Shown in pieces: positions 1 to 4,525 of a stretch of DNA of 6,128 nucleotides (positions are counted from its first letter, which is position 1; each line of letters opens with the position of its first letter). Under the pieces are notes generated by a model. The model did not search any database. It was not told where the DNA came from and saw only the letters and a list, made by a program, of their open reading frames with translations. Source of the DNA: Pseudomonadota bacterium (GTDB lineage Bacteria; Pseudomonadota; Alphaproteobacteria; Rhizobiales; Hyphomicrobiaceae); the NCBI GenBank assembly GCA_021816505.1, contig JAKAXS010000183.1:1-6128 (forward strand), in the 5' to 3' direction. A program made the position numbers and the translations under genes.

Positions 1-642
1 CGAGGTGCGGCCCGACGTGTAGAACTCGGCCATGTTGGGGTCGGGCAATGCGCGCAAGGCGCTGCCGATGCGCGCGAAGGCCTCGTTCCACGCGATCGGC
101 TGGTAGGTGTCGGTCGCGGCGTCGTAGACCATCGGATGCGTCAGGCGGCCCTCGCCTTCCAGCGCGAAGTCCGTCCAATCCCACAGTTCCGACACGGTAT
201 GCGCGGCGAAGAATTCCGGTGGCGTGCGCTTGCTGGTCGCTTCCCACGAGACGGCCTTGGCGCCGTTCTCGCAGAATTCGAACGAGGACGTGTGACGCGG
301 ATCCGGCCATGCACATCCAGGACAGTCGAAGCCGGTCGGCTGGTTCAACGTCAGCAGGCCCTTGACCTCGCGCGACACGGAGACGGACATTTCGCTGCTC
401 AGCGCGCGTGCGACCGCCTTCAGCGCACCCCAGCCGCCCGCCGGCCCCGTGTAGTCCTCAACGCCCTCCACCGGCCGCTTCGCTTGCTTCGCCGGTTGCT
501 TCTTCTGGCGCCCGGCAAATGGCTGCGTGTCCATTTGCGACTTGCTGTCGTACGTCTCAGGCGGGGCTGCCTCGCCGCTGCTGCGCGCGGCCTGGTTCTT
601 CTCGCTCTCGACCCCGGAGACCTGATGAGGATTTTTCGCCAT
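1..642 (-). CDS. FdhF/YdeP-family molybdopterin oxidoreductase, N-terminal part (runs off left edge)
   Basis: The reverse strand reads open from an ATG at 642 to the window edge, giving 214 codons of a protein whose family is normally about 750-780 residues. A strong GGAGGT (647-652) lies 4 bases upstream of the ATG. Residues 1-57 are polar and low in complexity, with no Tat or Sec signal, so the enzyme is probably cytoplasmic. From about residue 62 the sequence matches the YdeP type: DYTGPAGGW (63-71), then GFDCPGCAWPDP (104-115) and FEFCENGAKA (121-130). Cysteines 107, 110 and 124 are spaced C-x2-C-x13-C and are candidate iron-sulfur ligands; the classical formate dehydrogenase four-cysteine pattern is not seen. 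The family belongs to the DMSO-reductase superfamily of bis-MGD enzymes. E. coli YdeP is linked to acid resistance, and the substrate is unknown. True formate dehydrogenase activity should not be assumed. The cofactor-binding core lies outside the window. Confidence 0.9.
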   Translation of the reverse strand, partial: MAKNPHQVSGVESEKNQAARSSGEAAPPETYDSKSQMDTQPFAGRQKKQPAKQAKRPVEGVEDYTGPAGGWGALKAVARALSSEMSVSVSREVKGLLTLNQPTGFDCPGCAWPDPRHTSSFEFCENGAKAVSWEATSKRTPPEFFAAHTVSELWDWTDFALEGEGRLTHPMVYDAATDTYQPIAWNEAFARIGSALRALPDPNMAEFYTSGRTS

Positions 643-702
643 GGGAACCTCCGGATGCAGTTGCTAACGCGACGGTAAAACACACGGCAGCATCTGTCTT
701 TA

Positions 703-718
703 ATCAGAACATCAGAAC
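703..718. repeat. Tandem 8-bp direct repeat in the leader of the YdeP-family gene
   Basis: ATCAGAAC occurs twice back to back. On the coding (minus) strand it reads GTTCTGAT twice, starting 76 bases upstream of the oxidoreductase ATG. It sits in the 155-base spacer between that gene and the small upstream gene. It could be a regulator half-site pair or chance. No confident promoter hexamers or terminator were seen in the rest of the spacer. Confidence 0.5.
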
Positions 719-797
719 TGCTTGTGTAGCAAGACGCCTTCGCGCCAAGCAAAGCATTCGCGTGGAGAAAAACCGGCGGCCCTCCGGCACGCACCGA

Positions 798-986
798 TCA
801 CTTTGTCAGAGGCGGGCGCTGTTTGGGCGCGGGCTGCTTTTCTGGCACGCCGCCTTTCGCGTGCCGGAAGTCCTCGCCCTCGGGCACGGGCGAGCCGACC
901 TTCTGCTGCGGCGTGTCCGTGTCGGACGGAACCTTGCCCTTGGCAGGCTTCGCGGGCTTCAGCGTATGCGAGAACATCTTCTTCAT
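798..986 (-). CDS. Small basic, proline/lysine-rich hypothetical protein (62 aa)
   Basis: I do not recognise this protein. It starts MKKMFSHTLKPAKPAKGK and ends in a Pro/Lys/Gln-rich tail (PEKQPAPKQRPPLTK). It has no predicted membrane segment, no cysteine and few hydrophobic residues after residue 9, so it is probably disordered and basic. I chose the ATG at 986 because GGAG (minus strand, 996-999) lies 9 bases upstream. An in-frame TTG at 1001 would add five residues but overlaps that ribosome-binding site. The gene lies 65 bases downstream of the DUF1289 gene and 155 bases upstream of the YdeP-family gene, all on the minus strand, so it may be co-transcribed with either. Other frames in this stretch are also open because of high GC, so this call rests on the start signal and on the low-complexity but coherent composition. 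Confidence 0.55.
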   Translation of the reverse strand: MKKMFSHTLKPAKPAKGKVPSDTDTPQQKVGSPVPEGEDFRHAKGGVPEKQPAPKQRPPLTK

Positions 987-1013
987 GACGGGTGGCTCCA
1001 ACCAATCGCGATA

Positions 1014-1031
1014 GAGCCAAACGCTTGGCCC
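1014..1031 (-). other. Inverted repeat between the DUF1289 gene and the 62-aa gene (RNA hairpin candidate)
   Basis: On the minus strand GGGCCAA, a four-base loop GCGT, then TTGGCTC can form a 7-bp stem with one G-U pair. It lies in the 65-base gap between two minus-strand genes. No run of T follows, so it is not a standard intrinsic terminator. It might be a processing or attenuation hairpin, or chance. Confidence 0.35.
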
Positions 1032-1051
1032 AACCGCGGGGTTTCATGCCC

Positions 1052-1954
1052 TTAGGCGAGCCCGCCGCCCGGATAGAACGTCGCGACCGGCCACGCGTAG
1101 TCCGGCAGCGCCAGCCCAGCCGGCGCCTCGTCGCCGGATTTCAGAAACTCCGGTAGAAAATGCGTGTGTGCCCCGTCGGGTGATGTGCTGCCCGGCAACG
1201 GGATCGGCGTGAACACTTCGACACGCGCGAGCTTGGACTCCACGACGCGATGCGGGTTGGCGGAGAAGATCGCCATCCCGGCCTCGCGCATCACATCGCT
1301 CCAAGGACGCCCGGCCAGCGCGGCCAGGGTCTTCGTGAGACCTGCGTCACTGCTTCGAATGGCAAACCGGCTCGCCCGGCGCCCAACGCCCATGTCGAAC
1401 AATTGATCGTCGCGATGCCGCGGGTCGACTGCCGCCACGTCCGCACCCAGCGCCGTGAAGGTCAACGCGGCCGGCAGGCTTCCGCGTGCCTTCGGAAAGC
1501 CCAGCACGATCGGGCCATCCGTGCCGAAGGCGAACGCGCGCAACTTGTCGTGGATCTCCAAGCGCAGCGTTGCGTCTTGCGCCTTGGCAACGACGGCATC
1601 GTCGCCGACGGCGACGTCGATGGTGCGATTGGCGCGGAACGGGAACTCGGCAAGCGCACCAGGTGCACCGACGACCCAGGTCCCGAGCCCTTCAGCCATC
1701 GTCCGGCCGGCCCATTCGGCGATCTCGTTCGCCATCCAGGGCAGCAGCCGCATGTTGATGGACAGCGCCTCGTGGCGTGCCGGCAGCACATCCCAGATCG
1801 CATCCCGCTGCGTCTCGTTCATGCCCGACCAGCGGCCGATTTCATCGCCCGTGCGCGCGCAGCCGATGCAGTAACCGCTCGTGTCGTCGAGCTTGCAGAT
1901 GCCGACGCACGGCGAATGCCGTGTCCGCGGTGTGATGACGATAACGTCTGCCAT
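1052..1954 (-). CDS. DUF1289 domain protein with a long uncharacterised C-terminal region (300 aa)
   Basis: The first ~60 residues carry a DUF1289 cysteine motif: SPCVGIC, then GYCIGCARTGDEIGRW. The four cysteines are 16, 20, 29 and 32 (C-x3-C-x8-C-x2-C), which could bind zinc or an iron-sulfur cluster; neither is proven for the family. Stand-alone DUF1289 proteins are usually only about 60-100 residues. Here about 230 more residues follow, with coherent stretches such as GPIVLGFPKARGSLPAALTF and HRDDQLFDMGVG, and a histidine pair in GAHTHFLPEF (about residues 263 and 265). I see no signal peptide or membrane helix, so the protein is probably cytoplasmic. From memory, similar long DUF1289 proteins occur in rhizobial genomes and the tail may be a named DUF (perhaps DUF6925), but this is unchecked. 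Its function is unknown. The ATG at 1954 directly precedes the conserved domain, with only a weak GGA upstream. The gene is divergent from trhO. Confidence 0.9.
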   Translation of the reverse strand: MADVIVITPRTRHSPCVGICKLDDTSGYCIGCARTGDEIGRWSGMNETQRDAIWDVLPARHEALSINMRLLPWMANEIAEWAGRTMAEGLGTWVVGAPGALAEFPFRANRTIDVAVGDDAVVAKAQDATLRLEIHDKLRAFAFGTDGPIVLGFPKARGSLPAALTFTALGADVAAVDPRHRDDQLFDMGVGRRASRFAIRSSDAGLTKTLAALAGRPWSDVMREAGMAIFSANPHRVVESKLARVEVFTPIPLPGSTSPDGAHTHFLPEFLKSGDEAPAGLALPDYAWPVATFYPGGGLA

Positions 1955-2061
1955 TTCAAGTCCATCGATTGAAGCGGGACCGCCTTAGCACGCGATGCCG
2001 CCGCTGCCCAGCCGAGGCATCAGCACAGGGTTTCCGGGCGGGCCGCAGCGACTTTGCGGCC

Positions 2062-2089
2062 TTGATTTTTGCGCCGCGGCGCCTATTCA
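2062..2089 (+). promoter_or_regulatory. Possible trhO promoter with an embedded palindrome
   Basis: TTGATT (2062-2067) and TATTCA (2084-2089) are separated by 16 bases and resemble -35 and -10 boxes. The spacer contains the perfect 12-bp palindrome GCGCCGCGGCGC (2071-2082). The -10 box ends only 7 bases before the trhO ATG, so a transcript from it would be nearly leaderless. That makes the call doubtful. The rest of the 142-base divergent spacer (1955-2096) shows no other convincing signal. Confidence 0.25.
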
Positions 2090-2096
2090 GGCGGCC

Positions 2097-2903
2097 ATGA
2101 CAGTCTCCGTTTGCGCCTTCTACAAATTCGTCAGCATCGTCGACGCGCCTGATCTGCGGGAAAGCCTGCTGCAGCGCTGCGAGGCGCTCGGCATCAAGGG
2201 CACGATCCTCTTAGCGCGCGAGGGCATCAACGCGACGATCTCCGGCGCGCCTGCGGCCATGGATTCGTTCCTGGCGGACCTGCGCTCCGATACGCGCTTC
2301 GCCGACCTCGTTGTGAAGCGAGCCGTAGCCGAGGCACATCCGTTCCAGCGCCTGAAAGTGAAGGTGAAGCGCGAGATCATTGCGTTCGATCCGTCCGCCG
2401 AAGGCCCTCTGGGCGCCGTCGGCACCTACGTGAAGCCGCAGGACTGGAATGCGCTGATCTCCGACCCGGACGTCATCGTCGTCGACACGCGCAATGCATA
2501 CGAAGTCGCCATCGGCTCATTCCAACGCGCGGTTGACCCCAAGACGGCCGCCTTCAGCGATTTCCCATCGTATGTGCGCGTCAACCTCGATCCGGCGCGC
2601 GATCGCAAGGTCGCCATGTTCTGCACCGGCGGCATCCGCTGCGAGAAGGCCAGCGCGCATCTGATCGATATGGGATTCGCCGAGGTCTATCACCTCGAAG
2701 GCGGGATACTGAACTATCTGGAAACCGTCCCGCCCGAGCAGAGCCTGTGGCAAGGCGAATGCTTCGTCTTCGACGAGCGCGTGTCTGTCACCCACGGCAA
2801 CGTTCCCGGCACGCACATGCTGTGCGTCAAATGCGGCTTTCCGATCGCGGAGACGGACGACGCGGCCTGCAGCAGCTGCGGCACGCCACAAGACGCGTCT
2901 TGA
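2097..2903 (+). CDS. trhO: tRNA uridine(34) hydroxylase TrhO (rhodanese-type, YceA family)
   Basis: TrhO hydroxylates U34 of certain tRNAs to 5-hydroxyuridine, an oxygen-dependent step toward the wobble modifications cmo5U or mcmo5U. The 268-residue product has the expected two-part layout. An N-terminal acylphosphatase-like part (about 1-95) has KGTILLAREGINATISG (34-50) and PFQRLKVKVKREII (82-95). A rhodanese domain follows (about 115-215) with VVDTRNAYE (128-136) and the active-site loop FCTGGIRCEKAS, where Cys176 is the expected catalytic residue and Cys182 the second conserved cysteine. The C-terminus carries a CVKC...CSSC pair of cysteine knuckles, a candidate zinc site. I chose the ATG at 2097 because the family starts there (VCAFYKFV); the in-frame ATG at 1995 would add 34 residues unlike the family. 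AGGCGG just upstream is a weak ribosome-binding site. The stop is 5 bases from that of the convergent gene. Confidence 0.95.
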   Translation: MTVSVCAFYKFVSIVDAPDLRESLLQRCEALGIKGTILLAREGINATISGAPAAMDSFLADLRSDTRFADLVVKRAVAEAHPFQRLKVKVKREIIAFDPSAEGPLGAVGTYVKPQDWNALISDPDVIVVDTRNAYEVAIGSFQRAVDPKTAAFSDFPSYVRVNLDPARDRKVAMFCTGGIRCEKASAHLIDMGFAEVYHLEGGILNYLETVPPEQSLWQGECFVFDERVSVTHGNVPGTHMLCVKCGFPIAETDDAACSSCGTPQDAS

Positions 2904-2908
2904 ATGGC

Positions 2909-3418
2909 TCACGAGCGATAGTGCCGCCACATGCGCTGGATCGTGCGGTGTATCTCGTCCGGTGGCTGGTCGAACACCTCCAGGTTCACGCGGATGACAT
3001 TCTCGTGCGTCATCTTCCACGGCACGCGCATCAGTAACCGCGGCCACGGCATGCGTCGCCAGTCGGCCACCAGCGCGCGTTGCAAGGGCTGTTTCAACCC
3101 GATCTGCAGTTCGTGGAACGTCATCACGCGGACGGCGATCGGAACGAGGTCCACCTTGTCGATCGCGCGCCACTGAATGACGCCGAACCCGTCGATGAAC
3201 ACGCCATACTGGTTGGCGCCGATGCGCGGTCTGCCTGTTTCTATCAGGGGATAATTGTAGTACGCGACGGCCGCGGCGAAAATGAAGGCCACCAACAGCA
3301 GGGCGCCGCCGTAGTAGAGATAGGCGAGAAACAAGCCCAGCGCCGCCACCACCATCACATAGACGGGGAACTGCGTTTCGTCTCTGCCGTAAGCGACACG
3401 ATAGCCGCTGACTTCCAT
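2909..3418 (-). CDS. Small membrane protein with two N-terminal helices and a soluble, possibly PH-like, domain (169 aa)
   Basis: I cannot assign this protein to a named family. After a short polar start (MEVSGYRVAYGRDETQFP), residues ~18-56 form two adjacent hydrophobic segments (VYVMVVAALGLFLAYLYY, then ALLLVAFIFAAAVAYYNY) that read as a membrane hairpin. The remaining ~110 residues are soluble: RIGANQYGVFIDGFGVIQW, IDKVDLVPIAVRVM, then a Trp/Arg-rich stretch (ADWRRMPWPRLLMRVPWKM) and VIRVNLEVFDQPPDEIHRTI. A helical hairpin followed by a beta-rich 'I/V-x-W-x-x-I-x-x-V' stretch recalls bacterial PH-like membrane proteins (YcxB/STM3941 style); this is inference. The ATG at 3418 is preferred because upstream in-frame codons give an atypical Arg/Cys-rich extension. 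No strong Shine-Dalgarno is visible. The gene ends 5 bases from trhO, convergently. Confidence 0.8.
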   Translation of the reverse strand: MEVSGYRVAYGRDETQFPVYVMVVAALGLFLAYLYYGGALLLVAFIFAAAVAYYNYPLIETGRPRIGANQYGVFIDGFGVIQWRAIDKVDLVPIAVRVMTFHELQIGLKQPLQRALVADWRRMPWPRLLMRVPWKMTHENVIRVNLEVFDQPPDEIHRTIQRMWRHYRS

Positions 3419-3452
3419 TTCGTTCACGCCGCCACACCACTTGCTGCGGACC

Positions 3453-3477
3453 GCCGTGCGCCTAGCTAGGCGACGGC
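3453..3477. repeat. 12-bp-arm inverted repeat with a perfect 14-bp palindromic core
   Basis: The core CGCCTAGCTAGGCG (3459-3472) is a perfect palindrome. GCCGT (3453-3457) and ACGGC (3473-3477) extend the symmetry on both sides, with one unpaired G at 3458. There is no loop, so it looks more like a DNA-binding site or cruciform than an RNA terminator, and no T-run follows on either strand. It lies 35-59 bases upstream of the ATG of the 169-residue membrane protein. The CTAG tetranucleotide at its centre is generally rare in proteobacterial genomes. Confidence 0.6.
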
Positions 3478-3497
3478 CCGGCTTCTCTGCTGGCGGT

Positions 3498-3527
3498 ATT
3501 GTGCCGTCCGGCGCGCAGCAAAAGCAA
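3498..3527 (-). promoter_or_regulatory. Weak candidate promoter for the 169-aa membrane protein gene
   Basis: On the minus strand TTGCTT (3522-3527) and CACAAT (3498-3503) are separated by 18 bases. They match the -35 and -10 consensus only in part. If used, transcription would start near 3490 and the inverted repeat at 3453-3477 would lie in the 5' leader. The 185-base spacer 3419-3603 also holds a short hairpin (CCGCT/AGCGG, 3557-3572) but no clear terminator. Confidence 0.2.
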
Positions 3528-3603
3528 CAAAATGGCAAGCAAACACGCGCGCTTTACCGCTCAAAAAAGCGGCATCGCGCACGTCGTTTGGCCGTCCGTG
3601 TAC

Positions 3604-3885
3604 TTATTTGCGTTCCTGATCGCGCTGCCAGTAGAGAAACATCGTGGTGACGAGCGCGGTCAACGCCATTGTCGCCAGAATGTCCGAACGCTTGATGAAG
3701 GCGAGCCACACGTCGACGCCCGAGAGCGAGCCGCCTTTGGCGACGAGGAACGAGTTGCCGACCACGATGGCCAATGCCACCACCGCCGTCAACGCTACGG
3801 CGCTCAGCACCTGCAGCGTGCGCTTGAACGGGCGCGGCACCGACAGCTTCTTGCCGGGCACGACCAGGATCGTCTTGTCGACCAT
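3604..3885 (-). CDS. Small two-helix membrane protein, uncharacterised (93 aa)
   Basis: I do not recognise this protein. It begins MVDKTILVVPGKKLSVPRPF, then has one hydrophobic helix (LQVLSAVALTAVVALAIVVG, about residues 24-44), a short polar linker (KGGSLSGVDVWLAFIKRSD), a second helix (ILATMALTALVTTMFLYW) and a charged tail (QRDQERK). Both ends are charged, consistent with a small inner-membrane hairpin. I chose the ATG at 3885 because GAGG (minus strand, 3892-3895) lies 6 bases upstream. The in-frame ATG at 3897 would add four residues (MRLA) but has no ribosome-binding site and would place that GAGG inside the coding sequence. The gene is divergent from the molybdenum hydroxylase pair and lies 185 bases upstream of another small membrane protein on the same strand. 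The sequence gives no functional hint. Confidence 0.75.
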   Translation of the reverse strand: MVDKTILVVPGKKLSVPRPFKRTLQVLSAVALTAVVALAIVVGNSFLVAKGGSLSGVDVWLAFIKRSDILATMALTALVTTMFLYWQRDQERK

Positions 3886-3891
3886 CGCCAA

Positions 3892-3895
3892 CCTC
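3892..3895 (-). promoter_or_regulatory. Ribosome-binding site that decides the start at 3885
   Basis: The minus strand reads GAGG, then six bases, then ATG at 3885. It overlaps the alternative in-frame ATG at 3897 and argues for the shorter 93-residue product. Confidence 0.6.
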
Positions 3896-3915
3896 ATTCC
3901 GTTGCTCAAGTACTG

Positions 3916-3921
3916 ATCATA
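3916..3921 (-). promoter_or_regulatory. Candidate -10 box (TATGAT) for the 93-aa membrane protein gene
   Basis: TATGAT on the minus strand matches five of six bases of the sigma-70 -10 consensus and sits 30 bases upstream of the ATG at 3885, a normal leader length. No good -35 box is at the right distance (GGGAAC at 17 bases). On the plus strand of the same spacer TTGACG (3951-3956) and CATAAT (3980-3985) look promoter-like, but their 23-base spacing is too long for a standard pair. Confidence 0.35.
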
Positions 3922-4060
3922 CCTGATTCGATTTGCTCGTTCCCTCCCCCTTGACGCATCGGCGAGATGAACCAACTTTCATAATCGCGCGTTATTGCGC
4001 ACACCTGCGGCTCGTCGGGACCCGCAGGATCAGCCGCCTTTCGGGAAGGGTGGACCAGCC

Positions 4061-4522
4061 ATGCCGGTCAAGATCACGGTCAACGGTCGTTCGGAAACAA
4101 TCGATGCCGAACCCGACACGCCGCTGTTGTGGGTCATTCGTGACGAACTGGGGCTTCCAGGAACGAAGTTCGGATGCGGCGTCGCGCAATGTGGCGCCTG
4201 TACGGTGTTCGTCAACGGCATGCCACGCCGCTCTTGCGTAACGCCGATCGGCACGATTGCCGACGCCGACATCACCACCATCGAAGGCGTCTCCGACAAG
4301 GTGGCGAAAGCCGTTCAGGCCGCGTGGACGGAGATCGACGTGCCCCAGTGCGGCTACTGCCAGTCGGGCCAGATCATGTCGGCCATCGCGCTGCTATCGG
4401 AGAACGACAAGCCTTCCGACCGCGACATCGACCTTGCGATGAACGGCAACGTTTGCCGCTGTTGTACCTATCACCGCATCCGCGCCGCTATTCACGACGC
4501 GTCAAAACGTATGGAGGGCTGA
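4061..4522 (+). CDS. (2Fe-2S)-binding small subunit of a molybdenum hydroxylase (isoquinoline 1-oxidoreductase alpha-like)
   Basis: This 153-residue protein is the iron-sulfur subunit of a xanthine-oxidase-family hydroxylase. It carries electrons from the molybdenum site in the partner subunit. The N-terminal plant-ferredoxin-like domain has cysteines 39, 44, 47 and 59 (FGCGVAQCGACTVFVNG... RRSC). The C-terminal helical domain has cysteines 97, 100, 132 and 134 (PQCGYCQSGQIM and NVCRCCTYHRIRAAI), so both [2Fe-2S] sites are complete. An additional Cys135 follows the last ligand, where many relatives have Gly. The length is normal for the family. The ATG at 4061 matches the family start (PVKITVNG) and has a purine-rich GGGAAGGG upstream; an in-frame TTG at 3995 would add 22 atypical residues. 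The gene is followed after 3 bases by the large subunit, indicating an operon. The subunit has no signal of its own and is probably exported with its Tat-bearing partner. Confidence 0.93.
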   Translation: MPVKITVNGRSETIDAEPDTPLLWVIRDELGLPGTKFGCGVAQCGACTVFVNGMPRRSCVTPIGTIADADITTIEGVSDKVAKAVQAAWTEIDVPQCGYCQSGQIMSAIALLSENDKPSDRDIDLAMNGNVCRCCTYHRIRAAIHDASKRMEG

Positions 4523-4525
4523 GCC

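Noticed and set aside
136..1055. Several plus-strand frames across the YdeP-family gene and the adjacent spacer.
   Set aside because: They lie opposite a family-recognisable minus-strand frame with a strong ribosome-binding site. Their products are Arg/Ala/Pro-rich without domains.
1250..1972. A 240-codon plus-strand frame opposite the DUF1289 gene.
   Set aside because: It is antisense to the DUF1289 coding region, lacks a recognisable domain and has shadow-frame composition.
1995..2096. A 34-residue N-terminal extension of TrhO from an upstream ATG.
   Set aside because: The extension does not resemble family N-termini, and the ATG at 2097 gives the expected length of 268 residues.
2517..3440. 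A 307-codon minus-strand frame overlapping trhO and the 169-aa membrane protein gene.
   Set aside because: The product is Arg-rich and low in complexity. The overlapping frames encode a recognisable TrhO and a protein with membrane helices.
3557..3572. The CCGCT/AGCGG hairpin as an intrinsic terminator for the 93-aa gene.
   Set aside because: The stem is only 5 bp and the T-run is in the loop rather than after the stem, so it does not fit an intrinsic terminator.
3936..3951. GGGAAC on the minus strand as the -35 box of an extracytoplasmic-function (EcfG/RpoE-like) sigma promoter.
   Set aside because: No CGTT-type -10 element follows at 16-17 bases; a sigma-70-like TATGAT is there instead.
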